The notes under the pieces: model-generated
Seen by the model: the letters and a program-made list of their open reading frames with translations, nothing else
What the model was told of the DNA's origin: nothing
The model's database searches: none
Origin: Arctic95D-9 sp035967665
Lineage (GTDB): Bacteria; Verrucomicrobiota; Verrucomicrobiia; Verrucomicrobiales; DEV007
NCBI GenBank assembly: GCA_035967665.1
Contig: JAYWLB010000083.1
Location: 41,407 to 105,406, forward strand
Direction of reading: 5' to 3'
DNA length: 64,000 nucleotides
Program-made: the position numbers and the translations under genes
In this document: one piece after another, positions 26,918 through 35,459 of the stretch
Layout: every line of letters begins with the position of its first letter
Numbering within the stretch: the first letter of the stretch is position 1

Positions 26918-28420
26918 TTAGAATCCTTCGGCGTTGATCCTCTCCGCATTCCGGTCTGCTCCGGGAGGGGGGCGCTGGAAATCTTCCGGCTTGATATCGA
27001 GTTTGTCGCCATTCTCGCGGCTGAAGTAATCGTGGCTGATTTCATCAGGAACGGAGTCGCCGGTTCTTTCCATCCAGTTGTCGAGCACGTCGGAGAGTTT
27101 CGTTCTGATATCTGAATAGGTTTTGTCTTCCGCCAGGTTGCTGATCTGGCGGGGATCGCTCTGCGTGTCATATAGCTCGACTTCCGGACGCGGTGCGAGA
27201 AAGACATCTGCCTGTGCAGGTGCGAGCGGTTCCGACGATTCCTTCGCGGCGAGGAGTGCCGCAAACGTCACCGAACTGCAGGAGTCGGCCGGTCCCTGCA
27301 AAGCGAGAGCGGGGCGGAAGTTGCGAATGTAGAGCCAGCGTCCGTCCCGGACAGAGCGGCCGTGCGCTTCGTAGTCGTGCCAGTTGTGCTCTGAAATCGC
27401 GAAAGGGCGAATAGAGGCATTCGCATCTTCATAGATGGGCGCGATCGAGCGTCCCTGAAACGTGGCCGGCTTCTCGATGCCTGCGAGTTCGGCAATGGTC
27501 GGTGCAATATCAATGACACTGATGAGTGAGTCGCTCTTTGTGCCCGGCTTTTTGATCGAGGGGCCGGTGGCGATGAAGTAGGTCTTCATGCCGTCGTCGA
27601 TGAGCCGGGTCTTAGCTCGCGGAAAAGGACGTCCATTGTCAGCGATGACGAAGAGGTAGGTGTTTTCGAAAGTTCCGTCCGCCTTGAGTTGATTGACGAC
27701 TTCACCGACAAAGTGATCGAAGCGGGTCACTTCGAGGAGGTAGGCGGCGAAATCGTCGCGCGTTTCCGGTGTGTCGACGAATGCTGGTGGCAGTGTTAGT
27801 AAAGACGGATCGTATTTCGGGCCATACTTCGCTGTGTCCCATTCGTGCTGGCCGTCCCAGACGCGGTGAGCGTCAAGCGCGGCGAGCCAGAGAAAAAAGG
27901 GTTTCTCATCGGGGCACTCGGAGAGGGCTTTGAGCCAGTTGCCGTGTCCACCGGAGTTGCCTTTCACTTTCGGAGAATACTTTTTGTCGAATGCTTCGGT
28001 AGGTGCGGTTTCGCCGTCCGGTGCCTTCGTCCATTTCATATGGTCTTTCCCTGCGAGGGCGGTGTGGTAGCCGGCGTCGCGAAGAGCTCCCGGGAATGAC
28101 GGAATGTGCCACGAGATCGGGCGGTGCAGTTCCGCCGCTTCCCCGAGATTGTGGGGGTAGCGACCTGTGATGATACTGCTTCGGCTCGGGCTGCAGCTGC
28201 TCGTGGTGAGAAAGGCATTCGTGAAAAGCATTCCCTCCTGCGCGAGGGCATCAATGTGAGGGGTGCGGGCATCAAGACTACCGTAGCACCCGAGGTCATC
28301 GAAGCTGATATCATCCGCAATGAGGACGATGAAATTGGGACGTTCGTCCGCGATTGCCGCAGTAGCACCCAGAGTGACGGCGGTTAATAGAAGTAGAATT
28401 GATCTGACTAACGTAAGCAT
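26918..28420 (-). CDS. secreted S1-family sulfatase, heparan N-sulfatase (SGSH)-like
   Basis: A 500-residue exported sulfatase. After a signal peptide of about 24 residues, the metal motif DD is at 36-37 and the formylglycine site CSPSR at 76-80. The order of motifs (SSCSPSRSSIITGRYPHN, LAGKDHMKW, VIADNGRPFPRAKT, and a C-terminal RSVRDGRWLYIRNF) follows N-sulfoglucosamine sulfohydrolases and related bacterial enzymes. It would remove a sulfate from a saccharide; specificity is not predictable from sequence alone. The gene is 24 bp downstream of the DUF1080-SMP-30 gene on the same strand, so they probably form one operon. Confidence 0.9.
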   Translation of the reverse strand: MLTLVRSILLLLTAVTLGATAAIADERPNFIVLIADDISFDDLGCYGSLDARTPHIDALAQEGMLFTNAFLTTSSCSPSRSSIITGRYPHNLGEAAELHRPISWHIPSFPGALRDAGYHTALAGKDHMKWTKAPDGETAPTEAFDKKYSPKVKGNSGGHGNWLKALSECPDEKPFFLWLAALDAHRVWDGQHEWDTAKYGPKYDPSLLTLPPAFVDTPETRDDFAAYLLEVTRFDHFVGEVVNQLKADGTFENTYLFVIADNGRPFPRAKTRLIDDGMKTYFIATGPSIKKPGTKSDSLISVIDIAPTIAELAGIEKPATFQGRSIAPIYEDANASIRPFAISEHNWHDYEAHGRSVRDGRWLYIRNFRPALALQGPADSCSSVTFAALLAAKESSEPLAPAQADVFLAPRPEVELYDTQSDPRQISNLAEDKTYSDIRTKLSDVLDNWMERTGDSVPDEISHDYFSRENGDKLDIKPEDFQRPPPGADRNAERINAEGF

Positions 28421-28444
28421 AATAAATTCTCGTGAAGAGGTTCT

Positions 28445-29920
28445 CTACTGGACGCCTTCGACTTCGAGGTCGATGGCGTAGAACCCGGTTCTGGCAGTGA
28501 CGTAAAGGGTTTTCCCGGTGAGGAGGCAGTTGGCCGGTTTCTCAGGTGGTGTGAGGCGAAGGACTTCTTTTCCGTTGGGGGCGAATGCGACGATATCATC
28601 CTGAGTGATGTAGATGTTCCCGAGTTTATCGACTGACATGCCGTCGCTGCCGGTGTCGGCAAACTCGCGCTTGTTTTCGATTTTTCCGGGTGCGGTGACA
28701 TCGTAGGCAAAGATTTTTTCAGCACTGGTGTCAGCGACATACAGGGTTCCGCCATCGGGTGAGAGAATCACACCGTTCGGTTTGGGGAGGTCGCTAGCGA
28801 CTTGCGTGATTTTTCCTTTTCTATCGAGGTAGTAAACGGCCTGCACCTCGAGTTCCATGTCATCTTCGTTTCCGTAACGGGGATCACTGAAGTAGAACCC
28901 CCCGATACCGTCAGGAACGACGTCGTTGGGGCTGTTGAGCTTTTTACCGTCGAATTTGTCTGCGAGAACCGTGACCTTTCCGGCATAGTCGGTGCGGGTG
29001 ACCTTGCGATTGCCTCCCTCGCAGGAAATGAGTGCTCCGGCAGGGGTGAAGAAGAGACCGTTGGCGCGACCGCTCGGCTCGCGAAAAATGGTCGTTTCCC
29101 CGGATTCAGGGTCGAAGATGTGTGTGCGTTCGTTAGGGATGTCGTTGAAGAAAATCTTTCCGTCCGGTGAAAGGGCGGGGCCTTCCGTAAATTTGAAACC
29201 GCCGGCGAGTTTGCGGAATTCAGCACCCTCTTTCACGAGCGGTCCTTCGTGGGTGTAAACTTCGGCTGCAGGTGTTTTGTAGTCGGTCTCACCGAGATCC
29301 TGAATGCGGATATTGCGGTAGCGCACCTGCATGATGTTGGGATTGCTCCCAATGCCGTGAACCTGAAGGGCGATGAACCCTTTTGCGGTGGTGTCGTCGG
29401 TAATATCTGCTGCGCGGACGCCGTTGATGAAAGTAACGAGGTGGTTGCCGATTGCCTCGATGCGATAGTGATTCCAATCGTTCTGTTTGAAGGCATAGCG
29501 GGCTGCCGGGTTTTTCGAAAGGTCACCAATCCAGCCATTGCGGCTTTCGTCGTAAATGCCGGCGCTCCAGCCTCGATCTGAGGGGTCAATTTCCGCCTGG
29601 TAGCCGTGGACGCGTCCGTCTTTGTAGTCCGGTGTGCTCAATGAGCGAAACTGGATTCCGCAGTTGAGATTGGGGTCGACTTTGTATTCCACTTCGAGAA
29701 TGAAATTTCCGTAGTCTTTCCCGGAACAGAGAAATGAGTTTGGTGTCTTCGGAACCGTCGTTCCGACGATGACTCCGTCTTCGACTTCATACCTGGCAAC
29801 GCCGCCGCGTTGTGTCCAGCCGTCGAGGTTTTTACCATTGAAGAGTTCGACCCACTCACCGGGTTCTTCGGCGATGGAGAGTAGCGGTAAGGCAAGGAGG
29901 GTGAGCAGTAGCTTTTTCAT
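28445..29920 (-). CDS. secreted DUF1080 (3-keto-disaccharide hydrolase-like) - SMP-30/gluconolactonase fusion
   Basis: A 491-residue exported protein with two domains. Residues 1-17 are a signal peptide. About 20-210 is a DUF1080 domain (LamG-like jelly roll), recognised by WVELFNGKNLDGW and the WNHYRIEAIGNHLVTFINGV region; some DUF1080 proteins are 3-keto-disaccharide hydrolases. The remainder (about 225-490) is an SMP-30/gluconolactonase propeller, with FTEGPALSPDGKIFFNDI, SPNDVVPDG and FSDPRYG motifs. Such a pair could process oxidised sugars released outside the cytoplasm. The frame extends upstream to 30211, but the first Met with signal character is at 29920. It is the first gene of a pair with the SGSH-like sulfatase. 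Confidence 0.85.
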   Translation of the reverse strand: MKKLLLTLLALPLLSIAEEPGEWVELFNGKNLDGWTQRGGVARYEVEDGVIVGTTVPKTPNSFLCSGKDYGNFILEVEYKVDPNLNCGIQFRSLSTPDYKDGRVHGYQAEIDPSDRGWSAGIYDESRNGWIGDLSKNPAARYAFKQNDWNHYRIEAIGNHLVTFINGVRAADITDDTTAKGFIALQVHGIGSNPNIMQVRYRNIRIQDLGETDYKTPAAEVYTHEGPLVKEGAEFRKLAGGFKFTEGPALSPDGKIFFNDIPNERTHIFDPESGETTIFREPSGRANGLFFTPAGALISCEGGNRKVTRTDYAGKVTVLADKFDGKKLNSPNDVVPDGIGGFYFSDPRYGNEDDMELEVQAVYYLDRKGKITQVASDLPKPNGVILSPDGGTLYVADTSAEKIFAYDVTAPGKIENKREFADTGSDGMSVDKLGNIYITQDDIVAFAPNGKEVLRLTPPEKPANCLLTGKTLYVTARTGFYAIDLEVEGVQ

Positions 29921-30071
29921 AAAGGTCTTGGGCTGGCTGAAATAAAACAGGATGAGGGGTGATCGGATTGAGTGGTGAATCAAAGTGATAATGGGGCACG
30001 TGAAAAGTCCTAAATCCGGCGCAGGTATGGAATTTCGGGAAGTTGCGTGACGGTTGCTGAAATGGTATTTG

Positions 30072-30977
30072 ATGGGTATGAGACCCATACTGATCCTGTT
30101 GGCGGTGAGCCTGTGTTCTGTTTCCCAAGCGCGCGAATTCCGTGAGATCACGAGCAGCGATGGGAAAAAGATTGAAGCTGAACTTTTAGAACTCAACGAA
30201 GGGATGCTCAAGATTCGGTCCCGGGGACGAGTTTTTGAAGTGCCTGTTGAGCGACTTTCCGAGGCCGATCAGGCTTTCTTCAAGGATTGGTCTGCTGAAG
30301 GGAGTGAATCTGAGGGGGATTCCTACTACAGCGAGGAAATCTTCGTCGACGATTTTTCGGGCGAAGGTTTCGGGGAACAGTGGAGTCACTACAAGAGCGC
30401 GAGCGTTGTTGAGGATGGAGTCCTCATCGGGAAATCGATTGATGTCAAAGATCATGCCGGAGTCGATGCAATTCGATTTGAAGGTCGGCAGGATGTCGAG
30501 TTTTCCGTGAAGTTTCGTTTCGCGGGACCGGAAGCAGAGCGGTTCAATGTCTGGTTTGATGACCGGACGCTCGTGGAAGCTCATGCCGGGCACGTCTGCA
30601 ATGTTACGGTGAGTCCTGCGAGCGTTACGATTACCGATGCAAAAACCGGTGGGATGAAGAATTCCATCTACGAGATGAAGAAATCGGCAGAGGGCCTCGA
30701 CGAAGCGACGAAAGCGCTTCTAGCCACGAAGACGAAACGCTTCGAAGTCGATTTTGAGAAGGACAAGGATGAGTGGCACACTCTTCTCATTCAGACAAAA
30801 GGGGAGGTCATCACTGTTTCGATTGATGGAAAAGAAGTTGGCAGTTTTGCGTCCGAAGGGAATGCCCACGAGACGAAGTCGTCGGTCAGTGTGACGACCT
30901 ACGCCAACGACGTTCATTACGACGACTACACAATCCGCGCAGCTCCGAAGGGGGCCTCCGCAGCCGCCGAAGAGTAA
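30072..30977 (+). CDS. secreted protein with SHD1-like and DUF1080/LamG-like domains
   Basis: An exported protein of 301 residues. After the signal peptide (MRPILILLAVSLCSVSQA), an SHD1-type domain of about 50 residues is seen (REFREITSSDGKKIEAELL, then VPVERLSEADQAFF), a motif common in Verrucomicrobia and Planctomycetes secreted proteins. The rest is a beta-rich jelly-roll similar to DUF1080 or LamG, with FVDDFSGEGFGEQW and WHTLLIQTKGEVITVSIDGKEV. It may bind carbohydrate; no catalytic residues are evident. The start is uncertain by two codons (ATG at 30072 or 30078). Confidence 0.75.
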   Translation: MGMRPILILLAVSLCSVSQAREFREITSSDGKKIEAELLELNEGMLKIRSRGRVFEVPVERLSEADQAFFKDWSAEGSESEGDSYYSEEIFVDDFSGEGFGEQWSHYKSASVVEDGVLIGKSIDVKDHAGVDAIRFEGRQDVEFSVKFRFAGPEAERFNVWFDDRTLVEAHAGHVCNVTVSPASVTITDAKTGGMKNSIYEMKKSAEGLDEATKALLATKTKRFEVDFEKDKDEWHTLLIQTKGEVITVSIDGKEVGSFASEGNAHETKSSVSVTTYANDVHYDDYTIRAAPKGASAAAEE

Positions 30978-30983
30978 TCCCGT

Positions 30984-33917
30984 TTAGACTGTGGGAACGA
31001 CCCGGATTTCACTGATCCCGCCCGGTTGTTTCTCGACGATGATCTGTGTTCCGATTCGTTCTTTGAGCAGGTCGACGTGGGAAATGACTCCGACGGTTTT
31101 GTGATCCTGCTGGAGACTTTCGAGGGTCGCGATGGCCACTTCGAGTGAATCGGGGTCGAGGCTGCCGAAGCCTTCGTCGATAAAGAGGGAATCAATGCGC
31201 ACGGTTCGACCCGCGAGATCGGACAGGCCGAGCGCGAGGGCGAGACTCGCGAGAAAGCTTTCTCCCCCGGAGAGGCTCGCCATGGGCCGCTTCGCTCCGG
31301 CCTGATGCAGGTCTTCGATTTCCAGATTGAGTTCACCGGTGAGGTCGCGGCAAATCCGGTAGCGGTCGCTCAGCTTGACGAGGTGCCGGTTGGCGTGGCG
31401 TGTCAGGATGTCGAGTGAGATCGACTGCGCGTGCTTTCGGAATTTCGCTCCATCGTGAGAGCCGATCAGCTCCTTGAGACGACGCCACACTGCGAAATGC
31501 TTTTTGTCCTGAGCCAGTTCCTTTTCGCTTTCCTCTTTCCGCTTCCGGTTTTTGTCATCCGCGGCGAGTTCGTTTCGCCGCGTCGTTTGTTGCTCGAGCA
31601 ACTCGTCGCGACGGGTTTTCAGTTCCCGTTGCTTTCCGATAAATGTCTCGGCCGCTTCGCCTTCGAGAACGTTTTTCGCGACGAGTTCGGTCACCTCGGT
31701 CGCCGCCTGTTTTAAGAGAGCGTCGGCGGCCGCTGAGCGTTCTTTCAAGTGGCTTTCCAGTGATTCAAATTCAGCGGCCTCCTTCGCAGGCAGGTTCGCC
31801 GATCTCAGCTCGGACAGCGTCGCGAAGCTCGATTCCGCGACCGCTTGCTCCAGTGACGCGTTGACCTCTTTCAGTTTCGCTGCGGAGGATTCCAAATCCT
31901 TCTTCCTTTCTGCGCTTTGCGAAGAGGCGACTTTCTCAGCCTGGGCTGCTTCGAGAAAATGTTCCTCTGCTTCGGTTACAGCGATTGGAGTGATACCCTC
32001 TGCGGTTGCATCCGGGAGCTCACCGAGCTTTTCTGCTTTGGAGAGAAGCAGCGCCGCCTCTTCGGCTGCCTGTTTGGCGTGACTCTCCGCATCCTCTTTT
32101 GCTTTCGCCCCGGCTTCGCTGAGCTTCTCTTTTGCTCGGAAGTTGGCGGCTCGTTCCTGCAGTGATTTTTGTAGCGCCGCCTCTTCGCCTGATTGGGGGA
32201 GGGCGGTTGCGAGCGGGGTGAGAAGTTGTGTGAGATGGGCGTTGCTCGCATGCACCTGCGAAACTCCCTGTAGAAGATCGATTTTTCCCGCCTCCAGTCG
32301 TTTTAGATCGGCTGACAGCTGCTTGTATTCGTCTCTGGTCTCTTCGAGTTTGCTTGTCGCGGAAGTCACTTCAGCTTCCAGTTCGAGAATGTTTGAATCG
32401 ACAGGAGCACCGTCGGCGAAAGGGTGCTCCGTAGAGCCGCAAAGTGGACATTCTTCACCCGCCTTGAGATTCGGACGATGTTTATCGAGACTCGCGACGA
32501 GAAGTGTTTTGCTGAGATGATCCTGTCTCAGCTGCAGCTGACGTTTCGCTTCGATCCCGGCCACTTTAACCGCTTCCTGTTTCAAATTCCCTGCATCGAC
32601 AATCTTTGCGAGGAGTTGCTCGAGCTCGTCACCGGGAACATCCACGATGGCAGGCGGAAGCCGCGAGGCTTCTTCGGGAGCTGCTTCGCGAGCCGTCCTC
32701 AGCCAATCCGACCAGGATCGCGCCGCTGTCTCGCGGCAACTCTTCACGTCTCCTATCACTGATACCAATTCTGCGAGGCTGTTTGCGAGGGTTGCATCGC
32801 TCTGGTTTTCCGAGAGCCATTTTCGTGCTTCCGCGCTTTCCTCTTCCGCTTTTTTAGCCGCGGAAAGGGCGTTTGCTTCAGTCGATTTTGCATGGGCGAG
32901 GGCCGCTTTGAGTGAGGCATTGTAGACGAGGGCCGACTGGTCGAATGCTGCTTTTGCCAGGCGATGATTCTCCGTTGCTGATTTGCTTTTCAGATCCGCT
33001 TCGTTGAAGGCCGCTTCTGCATGGTCGAGGCTGGAGAGGTCTTTTGAGAAGGGCAGGGTGGCGCGGTGGCGTTTTAAAAGATCGAGATTTCCCTTCGCCG
33101 CTTCGAGTGACTGGTTCAGATTCTCTTTCTCTCTGCGGGCTTCGGATTCTTTGGCGCGTGCGGCGCGAAGCTGGTCGATTCCTGTGAGCATTTCCGCTCC
33201 CTGCTCCAGTTCATCAGCAAGCTTTTTGCTCTGCGCTTCTCCTGTTTTCAGCGCGGTTTCCAGTTCCTTTCGATCCTCCGCTTCGAGCAACTCGATTTGA
33301 CCAAGGCCCGCCTCGCGCGCTTTCAGGTCGCTCTCGCGCCGGTTTGCCTCCTCGTGCGCGAGCTTTCCGAGACGTGAGTAAATGGTGGTTCCGGTGAGAC
33401 TCTCAAGGAGGCCCGCCCGTTCATTCGCGTCCGCTTTTAAAAATCTCGCGAAGTCTCCCTGCGCGAGGAGGACGCTACGCAAAAAGCGATCGTAATTCAG
33501 GCCTAACAGGTCCTCAATTTTCTGCTCGGCCTCGCGGATTTGCTGAGCGAGGGGCTCTCCCGCGGCGTCATAGATATAGCGCTTCGGTGCCTGAAGTTTT
33601 CCGCCCGGCTTTTTGCCTGCGCGGTGGCGTTCCCATGCGGCGCGGTATTTTCCTGAAGGGACTTCGAACTCCACTTCAGCCGAGCATTCCCCGCAGTGAC
33701 GGGTCATGACGTGCTCGGGGTTGGATTCGTTTCCGTAGCGTGCCACTTTGCCGTAGAGGGCGAGAGTGATCGCATCGAGAAGAGTGGTTTTCCCTGCTCC
33801 GGTCGGTCCGGTGATTGCGAAAAGCCCTGCGCTTGCGAGAGGCTCGTCGTCAAAGCGGATGAGGTGCTCCCCTTTCAGAGAGTTCAGATTGTGGAGTCGA
33901 ACACTGAGGATTTTCAT
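30984..33917 (-). CDS. sbcC: exonuclease SbcCD subunit SbcC (Rad50-like ATPase)
   Basis: A 977-residue SMC-like ATPase that, with SbcD, cleaves hairpins and processes double-strand ends. Walker A (GPTGAGKT) is at 37-44. Long Ala/Glu/Lys-rich coiled coils flank a zinc hook, CPLC at 490-493, in the middle of the protein. The C-terminal half carries the ABC signature SLSGGESFLASLALALGLSD and the Walker B region IDSLFIDEGFGSLD. Its start codon overlaps the sbcD stop (TAATG), indicating translational coupling. The length is close to that of E. coli SbcC (1048). Confidence 0.95.
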   Translation of the reverse strand: MKILSVRLHNLNSLKGEHLIRFDDEPLASAGLFAITGPTGAGKTTLLDAITLALYGKVARYGNESNPEHVMTRHCGECSAEVEFEVPSGKYRAAWERHRAGKKPGGKLQAPKRYIYDAAGEPLAQQIREAEQKIEDLLGLNYDRFLRSVLLAQGDFARFLKADANERAGLLESLTGTTIYSRLGKLAHEEANRRESDLKAREAGLGQIELLEAEDRKELETALKTGEAQSKKLADELEQGAEMLTGIDQLRAARAKESEARREKENLNQSLEAAKGNLDLLKRHRATLPFSKDLSSLDHAEAAFNEADLKSKSATENHRLAKAAFDQSALVYNASLKAALAHAKSTEANALSAAKKAEEESAEARKWLSENQSDATLANSLAELVSVIGDVKSCRETAARSWSDWLRTAREAAPEEASRLPPAIVDVPGDELEQLLAKIVDAGNLKQEAVKVAGIEAKRQLQLRQDHLSKTLLVASLDKHRPNLKAGEECPLCGSTEHPFADGAPVDSNILELEAEVTSATSKLEETRDEYKQLSADLKRLEAGKIDLLQGVSQVHASNAHLTQLLTPLATALPQSGEEAALQKSLQERAANFRAKEKLSEAGAKAKEDAESHAKQAAEEAALLLSKAEKLGELPDATAEGITPIAVTEAEEHFLEAAQAEKVASSQSAERKKDLESSAAKLKEVNASLEQAVAESSFATLSELRSANLPAKEAAEFESLESHLKERSAAADALLKQAATEVTELVAKNVLEGEAAETFIGKQRELKTRRDELLEQQTTRRNELAADDKNRKRKEESEKELAQDKKHFAVWRRLKELIGSHDGAKFRKHAQSISLDILTRHANRHLVKLSDRYRICRDLTGELNLEIEDLHQAGAKRPMASLSGGESFLASLALALGLSDLAGRTVRIDSLFIDEGFGSLDPDSLEVAIATLESLQQDHKTVGVISHVDLLKERIGTQIIVEKQPGGISEIRVVPTV

Positions 33918-35161
33918 TACGCTTCGATCAGTTCGGGTTGTGCCTCGAGTTCCATGAGCCGGGTGAATGCGAGTTTCAGTTCTTCGACTTCCTCCGGTGT
34001 GAACTGTTCCTGTTGGTCGAGGAGGTGCTCAAAAACCCGTGTCGGTTTATCGAGGAGGGATTCGATCGCTTCGTCATCCGTGACGTCATCCACTGTCATT
34101 GCGACGAGGGAGTCGGCCTTTCCGCGAATCACTTTCAGAACATCAAAGTCGCGATCCGCGATGAGAGAGGCGACACGTTCTGTGAGGTTGTCTTCGATGC
34201 TCGCGTCTTCAACGATCAGCTCAACCCAGCTCCGGAGTTCGCCTGCTTTGACTGAAAAGTCATTGAGGGATTTCTCGAGGTCCGCGGTGTTGGTCCTCAG
34301 CTGTGAGAGTTTCCTGAACACGGGAATGGGGAGGGAACTCTGCTCGATTTTGCCGCCTGCGATTTCGAGGATGCGCACTTCCTTTTTGTCCTTCGATTCG
34401 CTGAAGCTGAGTGCAATCGGCGAGCCTGAATAGCGAACCCGTCCCGCCTCGTCGGTGGCCTGCGGGCGGTGCAAATGTCCGAGAGCGACGTAGTCAAATG
34501 CTTCAGAAAAATGCCCGGGGGTGACCGAACCCAGTCCTCCTATGTGAATGTCGCGTTCGCTGTCCGATGTTTCCGAGCCGACTACGGTGAGATGTCCTGT
34601 CGCGATAACGGGGCAGCTGATTTCCGTCTTTGCCAGTGCCTCGCCGGTTTCCGCGTAGCGCGCTGAAATTCCCTCAGCGAGCTGCGCCCGGATTTCTTCG
34701 GCGTTCTCCCCGGCTTTGCCGACGCGCAGATCCCGGTCTCTCAAAAAGGGAATCAGGGCGATGGCAGCCCGGGGCGAGTCAGTATCGGGTAGACAGAGAA
34801 TGCGATCTTCGGGGGCCTCCGGCAGAAAGCCAACCACGTGGGTCTTCAGGGAGTGGAGGACGCCTTTGGGTGCTTCGAGTTGTGCGGCCGAATCGTGGTT
34901 CCCTGCGATGATGACGAGCTCGCAGTCGCCCTGAGCGAACAGGCTCGAAACGAAATCGTAATAGCGTTGCAGCGCGCTTTGCGGCGGGTTGGCGGTATCG
35001 AAAATATCCCCCGCGACGAGAATGACGTCGATTTGTTGTTCTTTCACCGTGGTGAGGAGCCAATCCAAAAATAAACCATGTTCAGTGTCGCGGGATTGAT
35101 CGTTCAACAGTTTCCCGAGGTGCCAGTCGGCGGTGTGTAAAATTCGGTAGGGTTTATCCAT
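33917..35161 (-). CDS. sbcD: exonuclease SbcCD subunit SbcD (Mre11-like nuclease)
   Basis: A 414-residue manganese-dependent nuclease of the calcineurin-like phosphoesterase fold. Metal-binding motifs appear in order: HTADWHLGK near the N terminus, VAGDIFDTANPP, IAGNHDS and GHLHRPQ. A C-terminal domain (about 300-414) matches the capping domain of SbcD. It is the first gene of the sbcDC operon; the 298-bp upstream region is shared with the divergent glycosyltransferase gene and holds the 22-bp repeats (35368-35420). Confidence 0.95.
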   Translation of the reverse strand: MDKPYRILHTADWHLGKLLNDQSRDTEHGLFLDWLLTTVKEQQIDVILVAGDIFDTANPPQSALQRYYDFVSSLFAQGDCELVIIAGNHDSAAQLEAPKGVLHSLKTHVVGFLPEAPEDRILCLPDTDSPRAAIALIPFLRDRDLRVGKAGENAEEIRAQLAEGISARYAETGEALAKTEISCPVIATGHLTVVGSETSDSERDIHIGGLGSVTPGHFSEAFDYVALGHLHRPQATDEAGRVRYSGSPIALSFSESKDKKEVRILEIAGGKIEQSSLPIPVFRKLSQLRTNTADLEKSLNDFSVKAGELRSWVELIVEDASIEDNLTERVASLIADRDFDVLKVIRGKADSLVAMTVDDVTDDEAIESLLDKPTRVFEHLLDQQEQFTPEEVEELKLAFTRLMELEAQPELIEA

Positions 35162-35367
35162 GGGTGGAGTGAGAGATTTTCGGTTTGGGAGGGCCTCAGT
35201 TTTTTGCTTCGGAGCAACTTTAGCCTCCGGGGTGGGACAGTGAGAGGCCGCGGGCCCGGTTTTTTGAATTTTAACAAGCCATTTGGCTGCAATTTTGCTG
35301 TTTTATTCCCTGCTGGAGTTAGCGCTTTTTCCCCGTTTGCGGCGGGATGGATGCCTTTCTTCTGTTA

Positions 35368-35420
35368 AACCCTGTTGACTCTACGTCTATACCCTGTTGG
35401 GTCATTGATTCAACCCTGTT
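35368..35420 (+). promoter_or_regulatory. three 9-bp repeats at exact 22-bp spacing (putative operator, locus 2)
   Basis: AACCCTGTT (35368-35376), TACCCTGTT (35390-35398) and AACCCTGTT (35412-35420) are each offset by exactly 22 bp. The last ends 39 bp before the start of the GH-GT2 gene; the other side faces sbcD 206 bp away. The spacer between copies two and three contains GGTCATTGATTCAAC (35400-35414). The same word and period occur at 16147-16177. The rest of the 298-bp gap (35162-35459) shows a GC-rich run near 35210-35260 and nothing else I recognise. Confidence 0.65.
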
Positions 35421-35459
35421 AGGTGTCCTCCATGGGCCTGATTCAGTTGACCTCCCCGT

